Shown here piece after piece: positions 35,569 to 46,944 of a DNA stretch of 64,000 nucleotides; position 1 is the stretch's first letter, and every line of letters begins with the position of its first letter. Source of the stretch: Microbacterium sp. (lineage in GTDB: Bacteria; Actinomycetota; Actinomycetes; Actinomycetales; Microbacteriaceae); NCBI GenBank assembly GCA_013823625.1, contig PNMM01000001.1, positions 930,001 through 994,000 on the forward strand. The letters run 5' to 3'. Position numbers and translations under genes: made by a program. A model generated the notes under the pieces. It was not told the DNA's origin. It saw only the letters and a list, made by a program, of their open reading frames with translations, and did no database searches.

Positions 35569-36768
35569 GTGGCTGCACGAGCCGACGTCGTATTCGTAGA
35601 CGGGGTTCGCACCCCCTTCGGCCGGGCGGGTGAGAAGGGCATGTACTGGAACACCCGTGCCGACGATCTCATCGTGAAGGCCATGATCGGGCTGCTCGAG
35701 CGCAACCCGTCGCTACCGAAAGACCGCGTCGACGACGTGGCTATCGCGGCGACGACCCAACAGGGTGACCAGGGCCTCACCCTCGGCCGAACGGCCGCCA
35801 TTCTCGCCGGGCTTCCGCTGAGCGTGCCCGGCTACGCGATCGACCGCATGTGCGCGGGCGCCATGACCTCGGTGACGACCACGGCAGGCGGCATCGCCTT
35901 TGGTGCGTACGACGTCGCGATTGCCGGCGGTGTCGAGCACATGGGGCGTCACCCCATGGGGTTCGGTGCTGACCCCAACCCCCGCTTCCTCGCCGAGAAG
36001 CTCGTCAGCGGCGACGCGCTCAACATGGGCCTCACGGCCGAGCGTTTGCACGACCGCTTTCCGGCGCTGACGAAAGAGCGCGCTGACCGCTTCGGCATGC
36101 GCAGCCAGCAGAAGGTTGCCGCGGCGTACGCTGCGGGCAAGATTCAGCCTGACCTTGTGCCTGTCGCCCTGCGGAGCGAGGCCGGCTTCGGTCTCGCCAC
36201 CGTCGACGAGGGTCTGCGCCCCGACACGACCATGGAGGGGCTCGCGGGTCTCAAGACCCCGTTCCGACCCCACGGTCGCGTCTCGGCGGGCAACGCCTCG
36301 CCGCTCACCGACGGTGCCACCGTGAGCTTGCTCGCGAGTGCAGACGCCGCGAAAGAACTCGGTCTCACCACGAAGATGCGCCTCGTGAGCTTCGCGTATG
36401 CGGGAGTTGCCCCCGAGGTCATGGGCATTGGCCCCATCCCGTCAACGGAGAAGGCACTCAAAAAGGCCGGCCTCACGATTGACGACATCGGGGCCTTTGA
36501 ACTCAACGAGGCCTTCGCCGTGCAGGTGCTCAGTTTGCTCGATCACTTCGGCATCGACGACGACGACCCGCGCGTGAACCCGTGGGGTGGCGCGATTGCG
36601 ATGGGTCACCCTCTCGCGAGCTCGGGCGTTCGCCTCATGATTCAGCTTGCCCGACAGTTCGAAGAGCGCCCCGACGTTCGCTATGGCCTTACGGCCATGT
36701 GTGTCGGCCTCGGCCAGGGCGGCAGTGTCATTTGGGAGAACCCGCACTACACCGGAAAGAAGGCGTGA
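35569..36768 (+). CDS. fadA: Acetyl-CoA acyltransferase (thiolase), beta-oxidation
   Basis: Cleaves 3-ketoacyl-CoA with CoA in the last step of fatty-acid beta-oxidation. 399 residues from the GTG at 35569, preceded by GGGAGG with 6-base spacing; an upstream ATG at 35536 would precede the ribosome site. Catalytic residues: Cys95 (DRMCAGAMTS), the His in GHPLASSG and the second Cys in AMCVGLGQGG. It is followed with overlap by the fadB-like gene, giving the usual thiolase plus multifunctional enzyme complex. Confidence 0.95.
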   Translation: MAARADVVFVDGVRTPFGRAGEKGMYWNTRADDLIVKAMIGLLERNPSLPKDRVDDVAIAATTQQGDQGLTLGRTAAILAGLPLSVPGYAIDRMCAGAMTSVTTTAGGIAFGAYDVAIAGGVEHMGRHPMGFGADPNPRFLAEKLVSGDALNMGLTAERLHDRFPALTKERADRFGMRSQQKVAAAYAAGKIQPDLVPVALRSEAGFGLATVDEGLRPDTTMEGLAGLKTPFRPHGRVSAGNASPLTDGATVSLLASADAAKELGLTTKMRLVSFAYAGVAPEVMGIGPIPSTEKALKKAGLTIDDIGAFELNEAFAVQVLSLLDHFGIDDDDPRVNPWGGAIAMGHPLASSGVRLMIQLARQFEERPDVRYGLTAMCVGLGQGGSVIWENPHYTGKKA

Positions 36769-36770
36769 CC

Positions 36771-38936
36771 GTGGCGACCACGAGTGCAACTGCGCAGTAC
36801 TCCCCCGACCAGTTTGCCGAGCTTCGCGCGCTGAGCGACGACGAGGTTGTCACCCACAGCTACGTGCGTGACGTGCCCCTGCCCAGCGGCGGGATGCTCG
36901 CTCTCGTCACTCTCGACAACGGCCGCGACCACACGAGGCCGAGCACGCTCGGCCCCGAGGGCCTCATGCAGTTGGCAGGCGTTCTCGACGCGCAGAAGGC
37001 ACGCGCCGCCGCCGGTGAGATTCGCGCGCTCGCGATCACGGGTAAGCCGTTTATCCTCGCCGCGGGTGCCGACCTCTCGAAGGTCGGCGACATCCCGAGC
37101 TACGAAGCCGGTCTGCAGATGGCCCAATTGGGCCACTACGCCCTCGGCAAGCTCGGCGAACTCGGAGTGCCGTCGTTCTGCTTCATCAACGGTCTCGCCC
37201 TGGGCGGTGGTGTCGAGGTCGCGCTCAACTGCGATTACCGCACCCTCGACTCAAGCGCCGCGGCTCTCGCACTGCCTGAGGTCTTCTTGGGCATCATCCC
37301 CGGCTGGGGTGGGGCGTGGTTGCTGCCGAACCTGATTGGCATTGAGAACGCGCTCAAGGTTGTCGTCGAGAACCCGCTCAAGAACAACCGCATGCTCAAG
37401 CCCGCTGAAGCTTTCGAGCTCGGCATGGCCGACGTCATGCTCGCTCCGGCCAACTTCCTCGAAGACTCCATCCGCTGGGCCGACGGAGTGCTGTCGGGCT
37501 CGCTGAAGGTCAAGCGCCCGAACGCGCCCGGCAAGATCGAGCGAGCGGTCAAGTGGGATGTCGCCATCGGCATAGCCCGCAAGACGCTCGAGAAGCGACT
37601 CGGAAAGGTCGCGAAGTCTCCCTACGCAGCACTCGAGCTGCTCGCGGCGGCCAAGAGCTCGACCAAGGCCGAGGGATTCGCCGCCGAAGATAAGGCACTC
37701 GCTGACCTGGTCGCGGGCGACCAGTTCCGAGCATCCATCTACGCCTTCAATCTGGTGCAAAAGCGCGCCAAGCGGCCCGCTGGTGCGCCCGACAAGGCGC
37801 TCGCAAAGAAGGTCACGAAGGTGGGCGTGCTCGGGGCCGGCCTTATGGCGAGCCAGTTTGCTCTGCTCTTCTTGCGACGTCTGCAGGTGCCCGTGGTCAT
37901 CACCGACCTCGACCAGGCACGCGTCGACAAGGGACTCGACTACATTCGCGGCGAGATTGCCGAGCTCGAGCAGAAGGGTCGCATCGACAGCGACGAGGGC
38001 AACCGCCTGCGTGCGCTGCTGAGCGGAACCGTCGACAAGGCCGACTTCGCCGATTGTGACTGGGTCATCGAGGCCGTGTTCGAAGAGCTGTCAATCAAGC
38101 AAGACGTCTTCGCCGAGGTCGAGAAGTACATCTCGCCCGAAGCGGTGCTCGCCACGAACACCTCGTCGCTCTCGGTCGAGAAGATCGGCGCGAAGCTGAA
38201 GAACCCCGAGCGGGTCGTCGGCTTCCACTTCTTCAACCCGGTCGCGGTTATGCCGCTCATCGAGGTCGTGAAGACGCCCGCCACCGACGAGTCCACGCTC
38301 GCAACGGCAATGGCCACGGCGGCCGCGCTACGCAAGAACGCCGTCATCACGGCCGACACGCCTGGCTTCGTCGTCAACCGAATCCTTGCGAAGGTTCTCG
38401 GTGAGGCGATGCACGCCGTCGAAATCGGCACCCCGTTCGAGACTGTCGTCGAGGCGCAGCGCCACTTCGGCCTGCCCATGGATCCGTTCGTGCTCCTCGA
38501 CCTCGTCGGTCTCAAGGTCGGTGCCCACGTGCTCGACACGCACCACACGGCATTTCCCGATCGCTTTTTCGAATCGCGCGCCCTGCACGAGCTCGCCGAG
38601 GCGGGGGTCTTGCTCGAGAAAGATGCCAAGGGTCAGTCGAAGGGCATCGACAAGAAGGCCCTCGAGATCGTCGCGAAGCACCGGCCCGCCGATGCGAAGC
38701 CGTACACGGTCGACGAACTGACCCAGCGACTCGAAGATGGCCTTGCCGATGAGATTCACCGGATGCTCGGCGACAAGGTCGTCGAAGCCGCCGACGACAT
38801 CGACCTCTGCATGATCCTCGGCGCCGGTTGGCCGTTCCAGATGGGCGGTGTCACGCCGTTCCTCGACCGTGTGGGAGCGTCGGAGCGCGTCTTCGGGGCG
38901 ACCTTCCACGATCCGCGCATCCGCGGTATCGGCTGA
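36771..38936 (+). CDS. fadB: Multifunctional enoyl-CoA hydratase / 3-hydroxyacyl-CoA dehydrogenase
   Basis: Catalyses the hydration and NAD-dependent oxidation steps of beta-oxidation. 721 residues. The N-terminal crotonase domain (about 20-210) has LGGGVEVALN and the LGIIPGWGGAWLLP loop. The NAD-binding domain begins near 345 (VGVLGAGLMASQFALLF). The dehydrogenase His lies in VGFHFFNPVAVMPLIEV, and the C-terminal helical domain is duplicated. The second GTG (36771) is chosen because GAAGG precedes it by 7 bases; an in-frame GTG at 36765 overlaps the thiolase stop. Confidence 0.94.
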   Translation: MATTSATAQYSPDQFAELRALSDDEVVTHSYVRDVPLPSGGMLALVTLDNGRDHTRPSTLGPEGLMQLAGVLDAQKARAAAGEIRALAITGKPFILAAGADLSKVGDIPSYEAGLQMAQLGHYALGKLGELGVPSFCFINGLALGGGVEVALNCDYRTLDSSAAALALPEVFLGIIPGWGGAWLLPNLIGIENALKVVVENPLKNNRMLKPAEAFELGMADVMLAPANFLEDSIRWADGVLSGSLKVKRPNAPGKIERAVKWDVAIGIARKTLEKRLGKVAKSPYAALELLAAAKSSTKAEGFAAEDKALADLVAGDQFRASIYAFNLVQKRAKRPAGAPDKALAKKVTKVGVLGAGLMASQFALLFLRRLQVPVVITDLDQARVDKGLDYIRGEIAELEQKGRIDSDEGNRLRALLSGTVDKADFADCDWVIEAVFEELSIKQDVFAEVEKYISPEAVLATNTSSLSVEKIGAKLKNPERVVGFHFFNPVAVMPLIEVVKTPATDESTLATAMATAAALRKNAVITADTPGFVVNRILAKVLGEAMHAVEIGTPFETVVEAQRHFGLPMDPFVLLDLVGLKVGAHVLDTHHTAFPDRFFESRALHELAEAGVLLEKDAKGQSKGIDKKALEIVAKHRPADAKPYTVDELTQRLEDGLADEIHRMLGDKVVEAADDIDLCMILGAGWPFQMGGVTPFLDRVGASERVFGATFHDPRIRGIG

Positions 38937-38942
38937 CAGCGC

Positions 38943-38975
38943 ACCGGCGACCTTCCACGATCGGAGGTCGCCGGT
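38943..38975 (+). terminator. Hairpin after fadB, partly a copy of the fadB 3' end
   Basis: An 11-bp perfect stem (ACCGGCGACCT / AGGTCGCCGGT) with an 11-nt loop, 7 bases after the fadB stop and without a U-tract. The left arm and loop contain GCGACCTTCCACGATC (38947-38962), a direct repeat of the same 16 bases inside the fadB coding end (38898-38913). Confidence 0.5.
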
Positions 38976-38980
38976 ACCGT
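38975..38980 (+). promoter_or_regulatory. Leaderless-type -10 box (TACCGT) of the gene at 38987
   Basis: TACCGT, then 6 bases, then the GTG at 38987. It abuts the 3' arm of the preceding hairpin. Confidence 0.5.
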
Positions 38981-38986
38981 GGCGTC

Positions 38987-39529
38987 GTGACCGCAGAAAC
39001 CGTCTACTACGTAGCCCAGAGCCTTGATGGCTTCATCGCCGATCGTGACGAGAGCCTCGACTGGCTGCTTGCTTTCGGGTTCGACGACTTTCAGCAGCAA
39101 TACGAAGACTTCTTCGCGGGCGTGGGCGCGATTGTCATGGGGGCCGGCACCGTGCGCTGGCTCGCCGCGTCGGGCGAGCCATGGGGCTATGCGGGCACTC
39201 CTGTCTGGGTGCTGACCAGCGGTGAGCTCCCGGCCATCGCGGGAGCGTCATTCACGGCGACCGACAGCGCCGTGGCAGCTATCGAGGCCGCGCGCGCAGC
39301 AGCGGCAGGGCGCGACGTCTGGATCGTGGGAGGCGGGGCAACAGCGGGCTCGCTCGTCGACGCCGGACTTCTCGACCGGCTCCACCTCACCGTCATGCCG
39401 ATCACCCTCGGCGCCGGGTCACGCGTCCTCCCGCACTCGCGAGCGAGCGTCGCCTGGCACCTCGAGTCGTCACAGCCGATTGGCTCGGCGGGTGCGGTCG
39501 AGCTTCGTTATCGTGTGCGCTCGTCGTGA
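38987..39529 (+). CDS. Dihydrofolate reductase-fold (RibD_C) family protein
   Basis: 180 residues. Motifs: VYYVAQSLDGFIADRDESLDWL at the N-terminus, IVMGAGTVRWL, and RDVWIVGGGATAGSLVDAGLLDRLHLTVMPI, typical of the YwjB/YyaP-like branch of the RibD_C family. Substrate unknown. It is the second such reductase in the window but clearly a different subfamily from the one at 31589. Its last 22 bases overlap the convergent dxs gene. Confidence 0.87.
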   Translation: MTAETVYYVAQSLDGFIADRDESLDWLLAFGFDDFQQQYEDFFAGVGAIVMGAGTVRWLAASGEPWGYAGTPVWVLTSGELPAIAGASFTATDSAVAAIEAARAAAAGRDVWIVGGGATAGSLVDAGLLDRLHLTVMPITLGAGSRVLPHSRASVAWHLESSQPIGSAGAVELRYRVRSS

Positions 39530-41454
39530 TCGACGCTCGCGCCCTGTTCGTCGGGCAGCGGCCGGGCAACCGGAACCTTCGTGCCGAGAACTTGAGCGAC
39601 GAGATCACGGGCGATCGCCTGTGACGTGAGCCCCACGCGCTCGAGAATCTCGTCGCGTGATGCGTGCTCAAGAAACTCGTCCGGAAGGCCAAGCTCGTCG
39701 ACCGCGGTGTCGACGCCCGCAGCGCGCAGGTCTTGACGAATACGGGTTCCAATTCCGCCGACGCGCACACCATCTTCGATGCTCACGAGGATGCGGTGAT
39801 CGCGGGCAAGATCGATAACGCTCTCGGGCACGGGCACGACCCAGCGCGGGTCGATGACGGTGGCACCAATTCCTTGGTCAGCAAGGCGCTCAGCGACCTC
39901 AAGACCGATTTTGGCCATCGGGCCCACCGTCACAATGAGCACGTCTTTGTGCGGCGCCTCGCGCAGCACGTCGACACCGTCATGCGTACGCCGGACGGCG
40001 TCAAACTCGGTGCCGACCGAACCCTTCGAGAAGCGAATAACCGTCGGTGCATCATCCACCGCCACAGCCTCGCCGAGTTCTTCACGCAGTCGCGTCGCAT
40101 CACGGGGGGCGGCCAAACGGATGTTCGGCACAACCTGCAAAATCGACAAGTCCCACATGCCGTGGTGGCTCGCGCCGTCGGGACCCGTTACGCCCGCGCG
40201 GTCGAGAACGAAGGTGACGCCCGCCTGGTGGAGCGCGACATCCATGAGCACCTGGTCAAAAGCGCGATTGATGAATGTTGCGTAGACCGCGACGACGGGG
40301 TGCATTCCGCCATAGGCGAGGCCAGCGGCCGATGCGACCGCGTGCTGCTCGGCGATACCGACGTCGATGATGCGGTCGGGGTGCTTCTCGGCAAGCTTGT
40401 GCAAGCCCGTCGGCCGCAGCATGGCCGCCGTGATTCCTACGATGCGGCGGTCTTTATCGGCGAGAGCGACGATCTCGTCCGCGAAGACGGATGTCCACGA
40501 CGGACGACTGGCCGCTTCAATCGACTCGCCCGTCTCGGGGTCGATCTGTCCGACGGCGTGGAACTGGTCAGCCACGTCGGCGAGGGCAGGTTGGTAGCCC
40601 TTGCCCTTCTGGGTGATCGCGTGCACGATGACGGGCGCGCTGTACTCCTTTGCCTGCCGCAGGGCGCGCTCGACATCCTTGAGATCGTGGCCGTCAATGG
40701 GGCCGATGTACTTGATGTCGAGGTTCGAATACAGAGCTTCGTTGTTGCTGAAGCGCGAGAGGAAGCCGTGCAAGCCTCCGCGAACTCCGCGATAGACGGC
40801 ACGGCCGGGGGGCCCAAAAACGCCGAACGCGCGCTCGGTGCCGCGACGGAATCGGTAGTACGAGCGACGCGTGCGCACGGTTGACAAGAAGCGCGCCATG
40901 CCACCGATCGTGGGCGCATACGACCGCCCGTTGTCGTTGACGACGATAACGAGATTGCGACTGTTGTCGTCGCTGATGTTGTTGAGCGCCTCCCACGTCA
41001 TGCCACCCGTGAGGGCGCCGTCACCGACCACCGCGATGACGTGACGGTCGTCTTGACCCGTCATTTCGAAGGCGCGCGAGATGCCGTCTGCCCAGCTCAG
41101 CGAACTCGAGGCGTGTGAGCTCTCGACGATGTCGTGTTCGCTCTCTGATCGCTGCGGGTAGCCAGCGAGGCCACCCTTCTGCCGAAGCAACGAGAAGTCT
41201 TGTCGGCCGGTGACGAGCTTGTGCACGTACGACTGGTGGCCCGTGTCCCACACGATCGCGTCGCGGGGCGAGTCGAAGACGCGGTGGATGCCCAGCGTCA
41301 GTTCGACGACGCCGAGGTTGGGGCCCAGGTGGCCGCCGGTCTTCGACACCTCAGTGACCAGAAAGCGGCGGATCTCCTCTGCCAGTTCGACCATTTGCGA
41401 CTCAGAGAGTCGATCAAGGTCGCGCGGGGTGCGGATCGAGTCGAGCAGTGCCAT
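39508..41454 (-). CDS. dxs: 1-deoxy-D-xylulose-5-phosphate synthase
   Basis: Thiamine-diphosphate enzyme that condenses pyruvate and glyceraldehyde 3-phosphate, the first step of the MEP isoprenoid route. 648 residues. TPP-binding GDGALTGGMTWEALNN begins near residue 143, YIGPIDGHD near 250 and the transketolase pyrimidine-binding region in the second half (DVGIAEQHAV). The ATG lies 6 bases after a TAGACT box. A strong hairpin separates it from acnA upstream. Confidence 0.98.
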   Translation of the reverse strand: MALLDSIRTPRDLDRLSESQMVELAEEIRRFLVTEVSKTGGHLGPNLGVVELTLGIHRVFDSPRDAIVWDTGHQSYVHKLVTGRQDFSLLRQKGGLAGYPQRSESEHDIVESSHASSSLSWADGISRAFEMTGQDDRHVIAVVGDGALTGGMTWEALNNISDDNSRNLVIVVNDNGRSYAPTIGGMARFLSTVRTRRSYYRFRRGTERAFGVFGPPGRAVYRGVRGGLHGFLSRFSNNEALYSNLDIKYIGPIDGHDLKDVERALRQAKEYSAPVIVHAITQKGKGYQPALADVADQFHAVGQIDPETGESIEAASRPSWTSVFADEIVALADKDRRIVGITAAMLRPTGLHKLAEKHPDRIIDVGIAEQHAVASAAGLAYGGMHPVVAVYATFINRAFDQVLMDVALHQAGVTFVLDRAGVTGPDGASHHGMWDLSILQVVPNIRLAAPRDATRLREELGEAVAVDDAPTVIRFSKGSVGTEFDAVRRTHDGVDVLREAPHKDVLIVTVGPMAKIGLEVAERLADQGIGATVIDPRWVVPVPESVIDLARDHRILVSIEDGVRVGGIGTRIRQDLRAAGVDTAVDELGLPDEFLEHASRDEILERVGLTSQAIARDLVAQVLGTKVPVARPLPDEQGASVDHDERTR

Positions 41455-41460
41455 CTCCCG

Positions 41461-41466
41461 AGTCTA
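41461..41466 (-). promoter_or_regulatory. dxs: Leaderless-type -10 box of dxs (TAGACT)
   Basis: TAGACT, then 6 bases (CGGGAG), then the ATG at 41454. Confidence 0.6.
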
Positions 41467-41489
41467 TGGGAACGACCCCGTGAGGCCAC

Positions 41490-41527
41490 CCGTCGGCGAA
41501 CGCTTGTTGCTGAGCGTTCGCCGACGG
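41490..41527 (-). terminator. Terminator-like hairpin between acnA and dxs
   Basis: A 15-bp perfect inverted repeat CCGTCGGCGAACGCT / AGCGTTCGCCGACGG with an 8-nt loop, 13 bases after the acnA stop. No U-tract follows; such hairpins are common terminators in actinobacteria. Confidence 0.7.
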
Positions 41528-41539
41528 TTGGCTGAATCG

Positions 41540-44224
<2,685 letters not shown>

Positions 44225-44282
44225 GGTGACTCCTCTTGTGCGACGGGTCTGGCGCATCCGTCGTCCAGCGCCGGACTCGACC

Positions 44283-44288
44283 AGCCTA
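44283..44288 (-). promoter_or_regulatory. acnA: Predicted acnA -10 box (TAGGCT)
   Basis: TAGGCT on the minus strand about 59 bases before the GTG at 44224. The -35 region falls on the palindrome at 44301-44318. Confidence 0.55.
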
Positions 44289-44300
44289 CCGGCCGGAAAC

Positions 44301-44318
44301 TATCTTGATGTCGAGATA
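44301..44318 (-). promoter_or_regulatory. 18-base palindromic operator upstream of acnA
   Basis: TATCTTGATGTCGAGATA, with 9-base half-sites that differ at one pair apart from the centre. It lies 12 bases upstream of the acnA -10 box, so a bound protein would block the -35 region. This TATCTTGA/TCGAGATA form is typical of MarR-family operators. From memory, TamR of Streptomyces, a MarR protein that senses trans-aconitate and citrate, acts on aconitase genes through such a site. No regulator gene is visible here. Confidence 0.6.
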
Positions 44319-44332
44319 AAAAAGCGTAACAC

Positions 44333-45085
44333 TTAAGCCGCGCGGCGGGCATACACGGCACGGATCATGAGCCACGTCACCCACAACACGGCGGCGTACA
44401 GCGGCAGACCCATGACGAGCTTTGTTGCCGCCAGTGCGGCGGCCTGCTCGGCCACATACAGCGGCACCTGAATGGCGAGTCGGAGCGTGAAGAGCGCGAC
44501 CCACAGCCACGTGGTGACCGTCAACACGGTGCGCTTGGCACTGTCAGCTCGCCACTCGTGGTCTCCCGTCAGCAGAGCCGTGATGACGCCAATGAGAGGG
44601 CGCCGCACCGCAAGGCTGATGAGCAGGGCGACCAACCAAACACCGTTGATGACAAAGCCGAGCAAGAAGTTCTCTTCGGCACGCCCCGACCAGAGGGCAA
44701 GCCCTGCCGACAATGCGATGCCGACGAGACCAATGGCGGCCGGAAGAATCGGCGATCGCGTGACCGCGCGCACGAGCACGAAAAGCACGGCAATGCCCAC
44801 GGGAATCAACACCGACGGCACGACGTCGGACGTGATGGTGTAGACGACGAGGAACAAGAAACCCGGCAGCAACGACTCGATGAGACCGCGCACTCCGCCG
44901 ACCGCGCCCCAGAGATCGTGGGCGGTGGGCCGCTCCCCCGGAGCGACGCGACCAAACCCCGACCGCCGGGCCGCGGCCACAAAGGCATCGCGCAGCTCGT
45001 CAGCGTTCGAGGAATCGCCCGGTGACGCGTCGTGAGGTTCTCGCGTTGCTGCGTCGTCAGCGGGATCGTCGACGTGTTTGCTCAT
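44333..45085 (-). CDS. DUF3159 family membrane protein
   Basis: 250 residues. A hydrophilic N-terminus (1-60) leads to five or six membrane helices starting near GLIESLLPGFLFLVVYTI. An actinobacterial family of unknown function, regularly found after dut and DUF3710, as here. It overlaps the DUF3710 stop by 4 bases and is the last gene of the dut operon, followed by TTTTTT at 44319-44324 on the minus strand but no clear hairpin. Confidence 0.88.
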   Translation of the reverse strand: MSKHVDDPADDAATREPHDASPGDSSNADELRDAFVAAARRSGFGRVAPGERPTAHDLWGAVGGVRGLIESLLPGFLFLVVYTITSDVVPSVLIPVGIAVLFVLVRAVTRSPILPAAIGLVGIALSAGLALWSGRAEENFLLGFVINGVWLVALLISLAVRRPLIGVITALLTGDHEWRADSAKRTVLTVTTWLWVALFTLRLAIQVPLYVAEQAAALAATKLVMGLPLYAAVLWVTWLMIRAVYARRAA

Positions 45086-45708
45086 GCGCCGGGCGCCGAG
45101 GTCGTCGCGGCCTGTGCGCCCTGCGGCACCTGCAGGGGAATGAGATCGCGCGGGGGCATGGGGGTCGTGCCTCGCACCACCACGATGCTGCGGAAGACGT
45201 CATCGATTGCCTGGGCGGCGTCGGGCTCGAGGGCGCCGCGGCCAGAAACCACGCCGCGCAAGAACCACCGCGGGCCATCCACTCCGACGAACCGTGCGAT
45301 GCGTGTTGCCCCGGCGTCTCCACCAGTCACCGGAATCGTGGCAACCACTTCACGACCGAAGACGCCGTCGCGTTCTTGAGTTTCTGCGCCTTGCGTTCGC
45401 AATTGCTCGACGATCTGCGCGCGAATCTCGTTCCACAAGCCGCTCGTGCGGGGGGCGGCGAACGGCTGCACCTGCAGTGTCGATCCGGCATAGTCGATAC
45501 TCACCGCAACAACTCGCTTCGTGCCTTCTTCGATTTCAAGCCGCAATTGCAAGCCTTCGCGCGGCACAAGCTTGACGCCCCCGAGGTCGACATAGGGGCG
45601 AACCGCGTTGGCCTCGCTCTCGTCAAGCGGGCCGTTCTCGGCGCGGTCGTGCGGTGCAGACTTGGCGTCTTCGGACAGCACTTCTTCTCCGGTGAACGGA
45701 TCAATCAC
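45082..45708 (-). CDS. DUF3710 family protein
   Basis: 208 residues, actinobacterial family of unknown function. The core DLGGVKLVPREGLQLRLEIEEGTKRVVAVSI and the later RWFLRGVVSGRGAL block match the family pattern; no signal peptide or membrane segment. It overlaps dut by 4 bases upstream and DUF3159 by 4 bases downstream. Confidence 0.9.
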   Translation of the reverse strand: MIDPFTGEEVLSEDAKSAPHDRAENGPLDESEANAVRPYVDLGGVKLVPREGLQLRLEIEEGTKRVVAVSIDYAGSTLQVQPFAAPRTSGLWNEIRAQIVEQLRTQGAETQERDGVFGREVVATIPVTGGDAGATRIARFVGVDGPRWFLRGVVSGRGALEPDAAQAIDDVFRSIVVVRGTTPMPPRDLIPLQVPQGAQAATTSAPGA

Positions 45709-46166
45709 GCTGGGCCTCCTTCAGTCGGTTCCCCACGGTAGCCGGTCGAGCCAAACCCGCGCTCTCCACGATGTGAACCAGGGAGAGACTCGACCGGAAC
45801 AAAGTTCATGCGCTCAACAGGCCACACGATCAGTTGCGCGATTCGGTCACCCACCTCGATCGCGAAGGGCTCAGCGCGATCGGTATTCAGCAGGGTGACC
45901 TTGATCTCGCCGCGGTAGCCAGCATCCACCGTGCCCGGGGCGTTGACGATCGTGATGCCGTGTCGTGCCGCGAGCCCACTGCGCGGCACCACAAAAGCCG
46001 CATAGCCGTCAGGCAGAGCAATAGCCGTGCCCGTACCCACCGTGGCCCGCCCACCCGGCTCGATAACAAGGGCTTCGGCGGAGCGCAAGTCCGCCCCCGC
46101 GTCACCCGGGTGGGCATAGGCGGGAACAGTATCTCCCGTGATCAACACATCGACAGTTCGCGGCAC
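45705..46166 (-). CDS. dut: dUTP diphosphatase
   Basis: Hydrolyses dUTP to dUMP, keeping uracil out of DNA. 153 residues, trimeric type. Conserved motifs: AHPGDAGADLRS (motif 1), PRSGLAARHGITIVNAPGTVD (motifs 2-3) and RGERGFGSTG (motif 5). The GTG lies 6 bases after a TAGCCT box. It heads the dut-DUF3710-DUF3159 operon and diverges from the DUF3093 gene. Confidence 0.97.
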   Translation of the reverse strand: MPRTVDVLITGDTVPAYAHPGDAGADLRSAEALVIEPGGRATVGTGTAIALPDGYAAFVVPRSGLAARHGITIVNAPGTVDAGYRGEIKVTLLNTDRAEPFAIEVGDRIAQLIVWPVERMNFVPVESLPGSHRGERGFGSTGYRGEPTEGGPA

Positions 46167-46172
46167 GCGTTG

Positions 46173-46178
46173 AGGCTA
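46173..46178 (-). promoter_or_regulatory. dut: Leaderless-type -10 box of dut (TAGCCT)
   Basis: TAGCCT, then 6 bases, then the GTG at 46166. No ribosome site. Confidence 0.6.
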
Positions 46179-46198
46179 ATGCATGGTCGAATGGTCAC

Positions 46199-46657
46199 AT
46201 GGAGTCGTATCGCGAGCGCCTGTGGCCAGCCCCGTGGATCAGTCTCATCGCCGCTCTCGCTATTCCTGCGAGTCTGCTGACATTCGCACCCATTAGCGTC
46301 GTTCTCGGCGGCATCGTCGGAACGGTGCTGGCCCTCGGGGTCGTGGGCGTCGCCGTGGCGAGCGCGCCCCTCATCACGGTAAGCGACGGGATGCTCCGCG
46401 CCGGCGCTGCGCGCGTGCCCCTGTCGCTCGTCGAAGACTCGGAAGTCGCTCGAGGCGACGATGCCCGTCTCGAGCGCGGCCAGCGCCTCGATGCGCGAGC
46501 GCACCTCGTGCTGCGGCCCGACATCGCACCGGTGCTCCGCGTCACCTTGATTGACCCTGACGACCCCGTGCCGTATTGGTTGCTCTCGACGCGGAGGCCC
46601 GAAGCGCTCGCTGCCGCCATTGCGGCGGGCACCGAAACGGCAAAACTCCCCAGCTAG
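46199..46657 (+). CDS. DUF3093 family membrane protein
   Basis: 152 residues with two membrane helices (about 13-32 and 37-57) and a soluble C-terminal beta-rich domain ending PYWLLSTRRPEALAAAI. An actinobacterial family of unknown function, normally divergent from dut, as here. The stop CTAG is shared with the convergent DUF4193 gene. Confidence 0.88.
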   Translation: MESYRERLWPAPWISLIAALAIPASLLTFAPISVVLGGIVGTVLALGVVGVAVASAPLITVSDGMLRAGAARVPLSLVEDSEVARGDDARLERGQRLDARAHLVLRPDIAPVLRVTLIDPDDPVPYWLLSTRRPEALAAAIAAGTETAKLPS

Positions 46658-46944
46658 TGGGCGCACTCCCGGCAGACCGAGCCGAGCTTCTCTTCGTGGT
46701 CAAGTTGCGAGCGGTGCTTCACCAAGAAGCAACTAATGCACGTGAACTCGTCAGCCTGAGCGGGTAGCACGACCACATCGAGGTCGAGATCGGCAAGGTC
46801 TTGGCCCGCCAGCTCGAAGCCCGGGTTGTCGGCGTCATCAACGTCGACCACGCCCGAGAGCTTGTCGGGCACGCGCTCCTGCAGAGCTTGGATCGAGTCG
46901 GTGTCCTCGTCCGTCTTTCGGGGGGCGTCGTAGTCCGTAGCCAT
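46654..46944 (-). CDS. DUF4193 family protein with four cysteines
   Basis: 96 residues from the ATG at 46944 (MATDYDAPRK start, usual for the family). Acidic middle; the C-terminus has CISC and CREC pairs about 20 residues apart, a probable zinc ribbon. Small actinobacterial protein of unknown function found with dut and SepH. A longer open frame upstream is antisense to sepH and not real. Confidence 0.9.
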   Translation of the reverse strand: MATDYDAPRKTDEDTDSIQALQERVPDKLSGVVDVDDADNPGFELAGQDLADLDLDVVVLPAQADEFTCISCFLVKHRSQLDHEEKLGSVCRECAH

